The position numbers and the translations under genes were made by a program. Positions 42,578-51,329 of a DNA stretch of 64,000 bases are shown one piece after another; position 1 is the first letter of the stretch; each line of letters opens with the position of its first letter. A model generated the notes under the pieces. The model saw nothing but the letters and a program-made list of their open reading frames with translations. It was not told where the DNA came from and made no database searches. This DNA is from Spirosoma oryzicola (GTDB lineage: Bacteria > Bacteroidota > Bacteroidia > Cytophagales > Spirosomataceae): NCBI RefSeq assembly GCF_021233055.1, contig NZ_CP089538.1, positions 101,001 to 165,000 on the forward strand. The letters are read 5' to 3'.

Positions 42578-44989
42578 TTAGAAACGCACCCGAATTCCGG
42601 CGAGGAAGTTACGCCCGGCTTGTGGGTAATAGCCGTTGTCAGCCGTCACGCGTCCTTCTGAGATGTAAGCGTAGGTGTAGCCATTGGATTCATACAGTTC
42701 ATTCAGGACGTTATTGAGCAACAACGTAAACGAAATCTCCTGAGCAAATTTTGGTTTTAGGCTATAGATCAGACGAATGTCGTTCGTGAAGTACGAGTTT
42801 AATTGGCGGCTTTCGTTGGATGTATTGTCGAGGTACTGCTTTCCAACGTATTTCGATAACAGTCCCAGTTCTAGTCCTTTGGCGGGGGTGAACAACAGTT
42901 GTGAGCCAGCAATCACGTTTGGTGAAAATGAAATATCAGTCTCGCTGTACTGCCGACTTTCCTGCTGACCGTTATCAAAGTTATCCAGGTACTCGGTGAA
43001 GTTACGGACTTTGTTACGGCTAAACGTTGCGTTTACATTCCAGCGCAATTGCTTGGCTAAGCGAGCCCCCGCTTCAAGCTCAATACCTGCCCGGTAACTA
43101 ACCGGAATGTTTACGCGGTTGTAAGCGCCTACGTCGTTGAGCTGACCCGACAAAACGAGCTGATTCCGGTAAGTCATGTAATAGCCATTGGCCGTAAACG
43201 CCAGCCGCTCCGTTTGCAGTTTGTAACCCGCTTCGTAATCAATAAGGCGCTCGGCTTTGGGACGACTCTCCGGCGTCGATTGGGTGTAATCGTCGCGGTT
43301 TGGTTCGCGGTGGCCAACACCAACCGACGCGTAAGCGGTACTACGGTCGTTCAGGACGTAAGTCAAACCTGCTTTGGGATTGAAAAATGTTAGCTTAGCA
43401 TCCTGTTGAACGTTTTGCAACTGGCTATTAAAACCAAGAAATGAGTAATCAATTTGCCGAACCTGCACATCAACAAAGCCATTGAGTGGTTTGCTGAATT
43501 GATAGAATGCCTTGGCGTACAGATTCAGGTCGCGTTTTGTCGCATCGTCGTTGTAATAGCGGTCCCGAATATTGGTATTACCAGCGATTCGCGCCCAGAT
43601 AACCTCGCCGTAGTGTCCTCCCTGATAGTTATTCCAGCCACCACCAATATTTGCCGTTAGCTTACCAAAGCTATTGTAGTCAAGCGAAAAAACGGTCCCG
43701 TAAAAATCGTTATTGAGCCACCGTCGCCGAATGATGTCGGTGCGGGAGATGGTCGAATCGCCGATGACAACGTTGGGTAAGCCGTAATTGCTGAACCGAT
43801 CATTGGGCCGGTATTGCTCGTAATAGCCTTTTCCTTTCGTGTAAAAAGCCGAAACGTTCAGTCGCCAGTTGCGGCTTAACTCATGCGATGTAATAAGCTG
43901 GTAGTTGTCTTGCTGGTAGTTATCGGTTTCGTTGTCGTAGGTGTAAACGTTGTACGTGCGGTTCGTTTTAAGCAGATTCTCAGGTACACCGCCCCACGAC
44001 TGATACGTTTGTTCCTGACCCGAAAAAATGTTCAGCCGGAAAAAACTTTTCTTGGTATAATAACCGCCCGATACGTAGAACGACCGCAGATCAGAAAAAG
44101 CCCGGTCGACATAGCCGTCGGAATAAATCTTCGACAGCCGGGCGTCGAGTACGAAGTGATTGTTGATCAAACCCGTTCCGGCTAGTACGTTTACTTTGCG
44201 CGTGCCGAAAGAGCCCGCAGAGATATTCGTTTCAGCGTACGGTTTTTCTTCCAGCTTGTTGGTTTGAATATTGACCGAAGCGCCGAACGCACCTGCGCCA
44301 TTGGTCGAGGTCCCCACACCCCGCTGAATCTGAATGCTGCTCACCGACGACGCGAAGTCGGGCATATTGACAAAAAACGTACCCTGCGATTCGGCGTCAT
44401 TGTACGGAATACCGTTGAGCGTGACGTTTACCCGCGTGGCGTCGGACCCCCGGATGCGAATACCGGTGTAGCCCACGCCCGCTCCCGCGTCAGAAGTTGT
44501 AACGATAGACGGTGTAAAGTTGAGCAACTGCGGAATATCCTGACCTAGATTCAGCTTGTTCAAATACTGCCGCGACACATCAGTATAGGCAATGGCTGAT
44601 TTCTGATTTGCCCGCGTAGCGCTCACAACAACTTCATCGACAGTCACCGCTGTTTTTCTGAGACTAACGGTTACCGTCGTGCATTGGCTTAGATTAATGG
44701 CTTGCGTTTGAGGCTCGTAGCCAAGCAGGGATACCCGAAGGGAGAGTGAACCCGGCTTTAGATTCGTTAGCTGAAACGAGCCGTTGGCATCGGTAAAGGT
44801 ACCTTTGTACGTGCCTTCAAGCGTAACGGCAGCACCAGGAAGTATTCCGCCATCGGCGTCGTTGACGGTTCCCGAAATAACGAGTTGAGCCCAGGTGGGT
44901 AGCGCTGACAGACAGACGATAGCTGTCAAAAAAGCAAAAAACGGGGCACGTCTAAAATGACGAAGTGGTCCAGTCGTCGGTTTTTTCAT
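42578..44989 (-). CDS. TonB-dependent receptor under TPP riboswitch control, predicted thiamin uptake
   Basis: 803 residues from the ATG at 44989, where MKK starts a signal peptide (cleavage after about 35, PTWAQ); the frame is open 11 codons more. Domains in order: carboxypeptidase-like (about 38-125), plug (about 130-250, with SDATRVNVTLNGIPYND and IQIQRGVGTSTNGAGAF), barrel to the final Phe. A TPP riboswitch at 45077-45160 precedes it, so the receptor should be made when thiamin pyrophosphate is low. The inferred cargo is thiamin or a precursor. No inner-membrane thiamin transporter gene lies nearby. Confidence 0.93.
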   Translation of the reverse strand: MKKPTTGPLRHFRRAPFFAFLTAIVCLSALPTWAQLVISGTVNDADGGILPGAAVTLEGTYKGTFTDANGSFQLTNLKPGSLSLRVSLLGYEPQTQAINLSQCTTVTVSLRKTAVTVDEVVVSATRANQKSAIAYTDVSRQYLNKLNLGQDIPQLLNFTPSIVTTSDAGAGVGYTGIRIRGSDATRVNVTLNGIPYNDAESQGTFFVNMPDFASSVSSIQIQRGVGTSTNGAGAFGASVNIQTNKLEEKPYAETNISAGSFGTRKVNVLAGTGLINNHFVLDARLSKIYSDGYVDRAFSDLRSFYVSGGYYTKKSFFRLNIFSGQEQTYQSWGGVPENLLKTNRTYNVYTYDNETDNYQQDNYQLITSHELSRNWRLNVSAFYTKGKGYYEQYRPNDRFSNYGLPNVVIGDSTISRTDIIRRRWLNNDFYGTVFSLDYNSFGKLTANIGGGWNNYQGGHYGEVIWARIAGNTNIRDRYYNDDATKRDLNLYAKAFYQFSKPLNGFVDVQVRQIDYSFLGFNSQLQNVQQDAKLTFFNPKAGLTYVLNDRSTAYASVGVGHREPNRDDYTQSTPESRPKAERLIDYEAGYKLQTERLAFTANGYYMTYRNQLVLSGQLNDVGAYNRVNIPVSYRAGIELEAGARLAKQLRWNVNATFSRNKVRNFTEYLDNFDNGQQESRQYSETDISFSPNVIAGSQLLFTPAKGLELGLLSKYVGKQYLDNTSNESRQLNSYFTNDIRLIYSLKPKFAQEISFTLLLNNVLNELYESNGYTYAYISEGRVTADNGYYPQAGRNFLAGIRVRF

Positions 44990-45076
44990 AACGAAAAAGC
45001 ATGACGATAAGCTAGGGGCCAAACCTATCCTTGGTTAGATATGATTTTGGTTGGTAACGATCACGACTGCACATCG

Positions 45077-45160
45077 TGACTACATCTCCCTTCACGGCAT
45101 TACCCGTGCAGGTTCAATGGGTATAATCTCAGCCCGTTGTTATGAGGCACCCCTTAGAAG
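45077..45160 (-). promoter_or_regulatory. TPP riboswitch (THI element)
   Basis: Read on the minus strand, the conserved aptamer blocks occur in order: GGGGTGCC (45152 to 45145), CTGAGA (45131 to 45126), TTGAACCTG (45116 to 45108), GTAATGCC (45102 to 45095) and the closing AGGGAGATG side (about 45090 to 45082). Another hairpin (TCACGA/TCGTGA, 45063-45078 region) lies toward the gene and could be part of the expression platform. The distance to the start codon is about 88 bases. Confidence 0.95.
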
Positions 45161-45240
45161 ATTAGCAGCGCAAAGTTAAAGCAATTTTAACAAACAAGAT
45201 TCTCTGTCAAACGTTACTTTTTCGAACAGTATTGTTGCCT

Positions 45241-45465
45241 ATGAATGAGTTTGATTTAGTCGTGCTGCAAGGAGATCTGACGGATGGACGTTTAAAAGCG
45301 GGAGATATTGGCACGATTCTGACCGTCTACAATGGGGGTCAAGCGTTTGAAGTAGAGTTTGTAACCTTAACGGGCGAAGCAGTAGCAATCGTGACCTTAA
45401 TGGCTCATCAGATACGCTCCGTTCGGGCGTCGGAAGTTATGACTGTCCGGGATATGACGGTTTAA
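45241..45465 (+). CDS. DUF4926 family small protein
   Basis: 74 residues from the ATG at 45241. FDLVVLQGDLTDGRLKAGDIGTILTVYNGGQAFEVEFV is the DUF4926 pattern, a small SH3-like barrel protein of unknown function; many members are encoded in toxin-antitoxin or immunity-type settings, but no partner is visible here. Short, cytoplasmic. Located between the riboswitch-controlled receptor (divergent) and the TPR gene. Confidence 0.75.
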   Translation: MNEFDLVVLQGDLTDGRLKAGDIGTILTVYNGGQAFEVEFVTLTGEAVAIVTLMAHQIRSVRASEVMTVRDMTV

Positions 45466-45500
45466 CCGAAAACTCTTCTGTAAACTTTTGAGCATTACGC

Positions 45501-45531
45501 TTTTCCGCAATTACAAATATTCCTAATTTTG
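45501..45531 (+). promoter_or_regulatory. Bacteroidota-type promoter for the TPR protein gene
   Basis: TAATTTTG at 45524-45531 is a perfect -7 box 19 bases before the ATG at 45551. The -33 part is weak (TTTTCC at 45501-45506, 17-base spacing). Confidence 0.55.
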
Positions 45532-45550
45532 CAGTCCAAATTGCAAACAA

Positions 45551-46246
45551 ATGAGCAAAAAGAACAGTGGACTGGATTTTTTGGAAGATTCAGACGCATT
45601 AGAGGGGAGATTAGAGGATGTTGGTGATTTTTTCCAACAGAACCGAAATATCGTTTTAGGTGTAGTCGGCGGCATTGTGTTGCTGGTCGTTGGTTTCTTT
45701 GGCTATCGCTATTACGTAAGTAGCCAGGACGAAACAGCGCAGGTCGAACTATTCCCATCGGTTTACAAGCTCGAAGCCGATTCACTGAAGAAAGCCCTCA
45801 ATGGCGATGGCAGAAGCCCTGGCCTGCTGAGCGTTGCCGACAGCTACGGCGCAACGCCCGCTGGTAATCTGGCCGAGTTTTACGCGGGTGTTGGCTTACT
45901 GAAAGAAGGTAAGTACGACGAAGCCATCGATCGTCTGAAAAGCTTTAGCTCATCGGATCTGCTGGTGCAGGCGCGTGCTTATGCGCTCATCGGTGACGCT
46001 TATACTGAGAAGAAAAGCTATGACGAAGCGGCTGATTACTATCAAAAAGCAGCTGACTACAAACCCAATAAATTCTTTACGCCCGGCTATCTGTTGAAAC
46101 TAGCTATTGTTCGCGAACAGGCTAAGCAAAACGATAAAGCCATCGAAACGTACAACGACATTATCGAAAAGTATCCCCAATCTGCCGAGGCTGTTACTGC
46201 CAAGAAGTATAAATCCGTGCTGGATGCAGCGGTCGGCGAGTCGTAG
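45551..46246 (+). CDS. TPR-repeat single-pass membrane protein (YfgM-like)
   Basis: 231 residues. A short cytoplasmic N-terminus, a membrane segment at about 34-53 (IVLGVVGGIVLLVVGFFGY), then a periplasmic domain with tetratricopeptide repeats: NLAEFYAGVGLLKEGKYDEAIDRL, ARAYALIGDAYTEKKSYDEAADYYQKA and AIVREQAKQNDKAIETYNDIIEKYP. This layout matches YfgM/TPR_21-type proteins, linked to periplasmic chaperone networks. Upstream of ribH on the same strand with a terminator between. Confidence 0.88.
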   Translation: MSKKNSGLDFLEDSDALEGRLEDVGDFFQQNRNIVLGVVGGIVLLVVGFFGYRYYVSSQDETAQVELFPSVYKLEADSLKKALNGDGRSPGLLSVADSYGATPAGNLAEFYAGVGLLKEGKYDEAIDRLKSFSSSDLLVQARAYALIGDAYTEKKSYDEAADYYQKAADYKPNKFFTPGYLLKLAIVREQAKQNDKAIETYNDIIEKYPQSAEAVTAKKYKSVLDAAVGES

Positions 46247-46272
46247 GCGTACTTGAACAACTCAATACAGCG

Positions 46273-46308
46273 AAGGACAAAGCCGACCGAGGTTTTGTCC
46301 TTTTTTTG
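46273..46308 (+). terminator. Rho-independent terminator of the TPR gene
   Basis: 12 pairs (46273-46284 with 46291-46302, one G.U in the plus transcript) followed by seven T. Confidence 0.9.
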
Positions 46309-46392
46309 TCAATTGTCTCAACCATTTCCGAGTAGCAGTAGGTAAGACAGTCGTTAATTCACTAAACTTCGCCGGGTTTCCGGTTTCTTTAC

Positions 46393-46896
46393 ATGGCATC
46401 TGATCAAAAAAACCTGAGTGTATTTTCAACCGATGATCTGCCCGATATCAGTCATCGCCGGTTTGCGATTCTTGTTTCTGAATGGAACACGGAAGTAACG
46501 GAAGCTTTGTTCGCGGGTGCGTATCAGACGTTGCTCCAGCACGGCGCTAAAGCTGAAAATATCGTCCGGGGCAATGTGCCGGGTAGTTATGAGTTGAGCC
46601 TGGGCGCGCAGTGGTTTGCTCAGCGCGATGACATTGATGCCGTGATTGCGTTAGGCTGCGTTATCCAGGGCGAAACCAAGCATAATGATTACATCAATCA
46701 CGCCGTTGCTCAGGGATTGACGAACGTTGGTCTTAAAACGGGTAAGCCCGTTATTTTTGGCGTTTTGACGCCAAATGACCAGCAACAGGCACTTGACCGG
46801 GCGGGCGGGAAGCACGGGAACAAAGGCGACGAAGCGGCTATTACGGCTGTTAAAATGCTGGGCCTACAAAGACAGGTTTATTCATTTCAGTTTTAA
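46393..46896 (+). CDS. ribH: 6,7-dimethyl-8-ribityllumazine synthase
   Basis: 167 residues, normal length. FAILVSEWNTEVTEALF, the NVPGSYELSL loop and GCVIQGETKHNDYI with catalytic H97 are all present. It condenses 3,4-dihydroxy-2-butanone 4-phosphate with the ribitylaminouracil to make lumazine, the penultimate step of riboflavin synthesis. Other rib genes are not in the window. It is followed by the aspartokinase gene 80 bases later. Confidence 0.97.
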   Translation: MASDQKNLSVFSTDDLPDISHRRFAILVSEWNTEVTEALFAGAYQTLLQHGAKAENIVRGNVPGSYELSLGAQWFAQRDDIDAVIALGCVIQGETKHNDYINHAVAQGLTNVGLKTGKPVIFGVLTPNDQQQALDRAGGKHGNKGDEAAITAVKMLGLQRQVYSFQF

Positions 46897-46923
46897 ATAA
46901 AAGGCAAAGGAGTGCATGAGTGG

Positions 46924-46955
46924 ACGAGCGAATAACTCGTTACTCGTTCGCTCGT
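46924..46955 (+). promoter_or_regulatory. Hairpin in the aspartokinase leader
   Basis: Perfect 9-bp arms ACGAGCGAA (46924-46932) and TTCGCTCGT (46947-46955) lie 22 bases before the ATG at 46977, inside a low-complexity stretch of repeated CTCGTT/ACTC units. It could influence expression; no known riboswitch is recognised. Confidence 0.45.
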
Positions 46956-46976
46956 TCACACACTCACTCGTTTAGT

Positions 46977-48302
46977 ATGCACGTCTGGAAATTTGGCGGT
47001 ACATCGGTCGGGAAGCCCGAGCGCATGCGGTCCATCCGTACCCTAATCACTGAAGACAATACTCGTAAAATTGTCGTCCTGTCGGCTTTGTCCGGCTCAA
47101 CCAACAATCTTTTGGCGATTGGCGAATCTCTGAAAGCCAATAATGACGCCGAAGCGAATGCGCAGATCGATTCGCTCAAAGCGCATTACGATAGCTTCGT
47201 TGATGAACTGTACGGAACGCCGGAGGGGAAAGCCGCCGGGCAACAGATTATTGACAGTGAGTTTTCGTTTATTCGTTCACTAACGGGGATTAAGCCATTT
47301 ACGCTCAAACAGGAAAAAGAACTGGTAGCGGAAGGCGAACTGCTGAGTACCCAGATTTTTCAGGCGTATCTGGCCGAAGAAGGTGTCCCATCGACGCTTC
47401 TGCCTGCGCTTGAGTTTATGCGGATTGATGCCGACAACGAACCCGAAATTCAGTTTACGGAGGAGGCACTGGCAACAATGCTGCCACAGCATGAAGACAA
47501 GCAGATCATTGTTACGCAAGGGTTCATCTGCCGCAATCCGCGTGGGGAAGTAGACAACCTCAAGCGGGGCGGATCTGACTACACCGCTTCGTTAATTGGC
47601 GGAGCGATTCGGGCCGACGAAATCCAGATCTGGACGGATATCGACGGGATGCACAATAACGATCCCCGGATTGTTAAGAATACGTTCCCGGTGCGTGAGC
47701 TAACGTTTGATGAAGCGGCTGAACTGGCTTATTTCGGAGCTAAGATTCTGCATCCGTCTACCATTACGCCCGCTCGTATGTTTGGTGTTCCGGTTCGGCT
47801 CAAGAATACGATGGACCCGGCTGCTCCCGGTACGCTGATCGCCGACCGAACGAGTGACCAGGTGTTTAAAGCGATTGCGGCTAAAGACGGAATCACGGCC
47901 TTGTACATCCACTCGACTCGTATGCTGAACGCTTACGGTTTCCTGCGTCGTATTTTCGAGATTTTCGAGAAGTACAAAACGCCCGTGGATATGCTGGCAA
48001 CGTCGGAAGTTTCTGTGTCGGTCACCATCGATAATACTGAACGGATCAACGAAATTTCCGAAGAGCTAAGCGCCTTCTGTACGCTGGAAGAACCCGATTA
48101 TGATCAGACAATTATCTGTATCGTGGGTAATTTCAGTGCTGACAACGAAGGCGTAGCGTTACGGGTGTTCAATGCACTGAAAAATATTCCTATTCGTATG
48201 GTTTCCTACGGTGGTACAGAAAGCAACTTATCGCTGCTGGTTCACGGTCGTTACAAAGCGGAAGCGCTTAACGCCCTGAACGAAGGCTTGTTCTCACTGT
48301 AA
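46977..48302 (+). CDS. Aspartate kinase (monofunctional)
   Basis: 441 residues from the ATG at 46977, where the kinase motif KFGGTSVG starts at residue 5; the frame is open upstream to 46920 from a GTG through low-complexity DNA that is unlikely to be coding. The kinase domain (about 1-290) has RGGSDYTASLIG and the TDIDGM block; two ACT-like regulatory segments follow (about 300-441, with DMLATSEVSVSVTID). It makes aspartyl phosphate for lysine, threonine and methionine synthesis and is probably feedback-controlled. No homoserine dehydrogenase domain is attached. Confidence 0.95.
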   Translation: MHVWKFGGTSVGKPERMRSIRTLITEDNTRKIVVLSALSGSTNNLLAIGESLKANNDAEANAQIDSLKAHYDSFVDELYGTPEGKAAGQQIIDSEFSFIRSLTGIKPFTLKQEKELVAEGELLSTQIFQAYLAEEGVPSTLLPALEFMRIDADNEPEIQFTEEALATMLPQHEDKQIIVTQGFICRNPRGEVDNLKRGGSDYTASLIGGAIRADEIQIWTDIDGMHNNDPRIVKNTFPVRELTFDEAAELAYFGAKILHPSTITPARMFGVPVRLKNTMDPAAPGTLIADRTSDQVFKAIAAKDGITALYIHSTRMLNAYGFLRRIFEIFEKYKTPVDMLATSEVSVSVTIDNTERINEISEELSAFCTLEEPDYDQTIICIVGNFSADNEGVALRVFNALKNIPIRMVSYGGTESNLSLLVHGRYKAEALNALNEGLFSL

Positions 48303-48356
48303 TACCACGTACCGAAATCGTATCAACAAACGAGAGTTTCGACTCTCATCCATGCA

Positions 48357-49628
48357 ATGCTACAACTTAATTTCATCCGCGAAAATAAAGATACTGTATT
48401 AGCGGGCCTGCGAAAAAGACATTTTGCCAATGCCGAAGCGGTCGTTGAACAAGTGTTGACCCTCGACCAGCAACGGCGCGATACCCAACGTGAACTCGAC
48501 GATGTTCTGGCTCAGTCCAACGCAAAAGCAAGTCAGATTGGCGCGTTGATGAAAGCGGGTAACAAGGCAGAAGCGGATGCGGCTAAAGCGGAAACGGCTG
48601 TGTTGAAAACCCGTTCGAAAGATCTTGCGGATGCATTGCGTCAGTTAGAAGCCGACCTACAGACAGTTCTGGTCACGATCCCGAACATTCCGCACAGTAG
48701 CGTACCGGAAGGACGGACCGCGGAAGACAACGAAGTCGTACTGGAACATGGCGAGAAGCCAACCCTTCACGAATCGGCCCAGCCTCACTGGGAACTGATC
48801 AAGAAGTACGACATCATCGATTTCGAGCTGGGCGTAAAAATTTCGGGTGCAGGCTTTCCGGTCTACAAAGGAAAAGGCGCTCGGATTCAACGGGCGCTGA
48901 TCAACTTTTTCCTCGATGAAGCCTTGAATGCGGGCTTCACGGAAGTGCAGCCGCCTATTGTTGTGAACGAAGATTCGGGCTTTGGAACCGGGCAGCTTCC
49001 CGACAAAGAAGGGCAGATGTATTTCATCACGGAAGAAAAGCTGTATCTGATCCCAACGGCGGAGGTTCCCATCACGAATATGTACCGCGATGTGATTTTA
49101 CCCGAGAACCAGTTGCCGGTTAAAAACGTGGGATATACACCTTGCTTCCGGCGCGAAGCGGGTTCGTGGGGAGCGCACGTACGGGGCTTGAACCGACTGC
49201 ATCAGTTCGATAAGGTCGAGATCGTACGGATCGAAAAACCCGAAAACTCGTATGCCGCCTTGGACGAAATGAGCCTGCATGTGCAATCGTTACTACAAAA
49301 GCTCGAACTACCGTATCGGGTGTTGCGGCTGTGCGGTGGCGATATGGGCTTCACGTCGGCCCTGACGTACGACATGGAAGTTTGGTCGGCGGCTCAGCAG
49401 CGCTGGCTTGAAGTAAGCTCGGTTTCAAACTTTGAAACGTATCAGGCCAACCGGCTCAAGCTACGCTCTAAGGTAGAGGGCAAGATGCAACTCCTGCACA
49501 CGCTGAACGGATCGGCGCTGGCATTGCCTCGTATTCTGGCATCGATCCTCGAAAACAACCAGACGCCGGAAGGCATTCGCATTCCAGCGGTTCTGGTTCC
49601 ATATTGCGGCTTCGATGTGATCAGCTAA
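48357..49628 (+). CDS. serS: Seryl-tRNA synthetase
   Basis: 423 residues, normal length. The N-terminal long coiled-coil arm (about 28-105; VLTLDQQRRDTQRELDDVLAQS and onward) that grips tRNA(Ser) precedes a class II catalytic core: motif 2 with TPCFRREAGSWG and motif 3 with LNGSALALPRILASILENNQ. It charges tRNA(Ser). Its stop codon overlaps the end of the convergent 91-residue gene by 4 bases. Confidence 0.98.
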   Translation: MLQLNFIRENKDTVLAGLRKRHFANAEAVVEQVLTLDQQRRDTQRELDDVLAQSNAKASQIGALMKAGNKAEADAAKAETAVLKTRSKDLADALRQLEADLQTVLVTIPNIPHSSVPEGRTAEDNEVVLEHGEKPTLHESAQPHWELIKKYDIIDFELGVKISGAGFPVYKGKGARIQRALINFFLDEALNAGFTEVQPPIVVNEDSGFGTGQLPDKEGQMYFITEEKLYLIPTAEVPITNMYRDVILPENQLPVKNVGYTPCFRREAGSWGAHVRGLNRLHQFDKVEIVRIEKPENSYAALDEMSLHVQSLLQKLELPYRVLRLCGGDMGFTSALTYDMEVWSAAQQRWLEVSSVSNFETYQANRLKLRSKVEGKMQLLHTLNGSALALPRILASILENNQTPEGIRIPAVLVPYCGFDVIS

Positions 49629-49900
49629 CAATCGCAGGAGTAGTTGCCGTAGCCGGGATAACGCGGTGATAAGTTACCGGAAATGCTGACAACCCGATCA
49701 AGCGGTACCATCTCGCCGTTAGCCAGTTCAAGCAGCTCGGTATCACCTTCCCGGCAAAGTTGCTTGATGGTAACGTCAGCCTTGATAAACTCGCTCAGGT
49801 CGGTTAAGTACTCGAGCCGAACGAATTTGCCGGGGACAATAGCGGCCCGAAATAAAGTTTCAGACGCAACGAAATCAGGTTTGTTCAATGAGGTTTCCAT
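49625..49900 (-). CDS. Small protein, unknown family (Rho-binding antiterminator-like at best)
   Basis: 91 residues. The middle part (FVRLEYLTDLSEFIKADVTIKQLC then GDTELLELANGEMVPLDRVVSISG) reads as a small beta-rich domain that vaguely resembles the Rof/YaeO Sm-like fold, which binds Rho; this is a weak resemblance only. The tail is unusual: it ends in a Gly/Tyr-rich part and CDC. There is no signal peptide. It ends inside the serS stop region and is terminated by nothing visible, while a strong hairpin lies upstream of it. Confidence 0.6.
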   Translation of the reverse strand: METSLNKPDFVASETLFRAAIVPGKFVRLEYLTDLSEFIKADVTIKQLCREGDTELLELANGEMVPLDRVVSISGNLSPRYPGYGNYSCDC

Positions 49901-49918
49901 ACCTAAAGAACAAGTTAT

Positions 49919-49964
49919 AAAAACGAAACGTGCCCCGATCCAGATCGGGGCACGTTTCGTTTTT
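49919..49964. terminator. Strong hairpin downstream of the DUF349 gene
   Basis: Arms 49919-49940 and 49943-49964 are perfectly complementary (22 pairs on paper, the innermost not formed because the loop would be 2 bases), with T5 at the base on both strands. It ends the DUF349 transcript before the small gene downstream. Confidence 0.88.
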
Positions 49965-49977
49965 GTTTAGAAAGTTG

Positions 49978-51255
49978 TTAGTACCGAACTCCTTCTAGTT
50001 GTTTCTGAAATTCACGCAGGATCGTTTCTTTCATGGCAATCTTGCGCTTCTGGGTGTTAATCTTGTTCAAGACCTGCTTGTCCGCGTCGTTATTCGGGTC
50101 AAGACCATCGGCATCCTGGAGTGAGAATTGCAAGTCGCTTTTCTCCCGTTTGACCAGATACTCCATTTCCCGAATCTTCGTCCGAATTTGTTCGGATTGA
50201 CTTTTTAGTTCGAAAGCCGGGTATTTCCGGGTCAGTACACGTCCTAAATAACTTAGCTCAAAAATCTTGTCGCAGGCGGCCCGGAAGCGTTCATTGAGGT
50301 TTTTGTCCTGCAATTTGAAGGGCACCCGAATTTCCTTCCAGCTATTGAGCAGCACTTTCGCGCGTTCGGCAGCTGCAAAAATATCCGATTGCTTCGACAG
50401 ACGTTCGGCTTCATCAACCATTTTCATCTGCGCTTCAATCCGGGGATCGATTTTCTTCTCAATGACAATGCCCTTCGCGTCGTTATACTTCGTGTAGAAC
50501 ATGGTCGTTGCTTTCTTGAACTGCTTGTAAAGCTTCCCACTCTTTTTGATGGGGACTTCACCGACCATTTTCCAGGCGTTGTTGAGCTTACGAACTTCCT
50601 GAAAAGCGGCATCCAGATCGCCCAGTCGGTTCGCCCGGAAAGCCAGCCGAATCAGTTCGTCGTACTTGTCCAGCCGCTCCTGAATAACCTTGTTCTGTTC
50701 GTTGAAGAATTCACGTCGGCGTTGGAAGAAACCATCCAGCAACTCCTGAAACCGCCCTTCTATTTCGACTTCGGCGGTCTTATCAACAGGACCCGTTTTG
50801 ATCCATTTCGTTTTGATCTCCTGCAAAGCGTCTGCCGTTTCTCGCCAGTCTGTACTATTGGCGATTGCTTCGGCTTCGGCAATCAATGCACGCTTGATCT
50901 CCAGATTCTTGAGTTGATTGACCGTAATTAACTCCGACAAGAGTTTCTCCTGCGAGTCCAGGCGGTCGAGCAGGGGCGGAAAATCGCCGAGGGCATCAAA
51001 ACCGAGCAGTTTTTTTCGGAGCTGAACCAGCTTAGTCAGGTAAGAGCCTTTATTCTGGGCTTCCTCAATGTCATTTTCTAGCTGGCTGACTTTGTTCTCA
51101 GCAATAACGAAGCGATTCTTAAAATAGTCGAGCGCTTCCTGCTCAGTGCGTTTAACTTCGCCAATCTGGCGATCTTCGTAATCCAGGTAGCCTTTCAAAA
51201 ATACCTTTCCGTCTTTGACGTAACCGTATTCATCTACCAGTGAAGCGTTTTCCAT
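49978..51255 (-). CDS. DUF349 coiled-coil protein
   Basis: 425 residues, almost entirely helical and charged. Several DUF349 repeats are visible, for example LQEIKTKWIKTGPVDK, FQEVRKLNNAWKMVGEVP and VLLNSWKEIRVPFKLQDKNLNERFRAACDKIF, each with a conserved W and a following basic region. The family is abundant in Bacteroidota and Actinobacteria; its role is unknown. It is divergent from ettA by 74 bases and strongly terminated. Confidence 0.9.
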   Translation of the reverse strand: MENASLVDEYGYVKDGKVFLKGYLDYEDRQIGEVKRTEQEALDYFKNRFVIAENKVSQLENDIEEAQNKGSYLTKLVQLRKKLLGFDALGDFPPLLDRLDSQEKLLSELITVNQLKNLEIKRALIAEAEAIANSTDWRETADALQEIKTKWIKTGPVDKTAEVEIEGRFQELLDGFFQRRREFFNEQNKVIQERLDKYDELIRLAFRANRLGDLDAAFQEVRKLNNAWKMVGEVPIKKSGKLYKQFKKATTMFYTKYNDAKGIVIEKKIDPRIEAQMKMVDEAERLSKQSDIFAAAERAKVLLNSWKEIRVPFKLQDKNLNERFRAACDKIFELSYLGRVLTRKYPAFELKSQSEQIRTKIREMEYLVKREKSDLQFSLQDADGLDPNNDADKQVLNKINTQKRKIAMKETILREFQKQLEGVRY

Positions 51256-51263
51256 TACTATAC

Positions 51264-51294
51264 TTGGTTAAGGCTGCGCTGTGGGTTAATTTTG
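51264..51294 (+). promoter_or_regulatory. Bacteroidota-type promoter for ettA
   Basis: TTG at 51264-51266, a 20-base spacer and TAATTTTG at 51287-51294, 35 bases before the ATG at 51330. Confidence 0.78.
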
Positions 51295-51329
51295 AGGATT
51301 ATTGCCAACCACAAATCTATTAGAAATTA

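Noticed and set aside
45241..45465. Toxin-antitoxin or immunity system with the DUF4926 protein
   Set aside because: No partner gene lies on either side; the neighbours are a TonB receptor and a TPR protein.
46247..46977. FMN riboswitch before ribH or lysine riboswitch before aspartokinase
   Set aside because: None of the conserved aptamer blocks of either class could be found; only a terminator and a simple hairpin are present.
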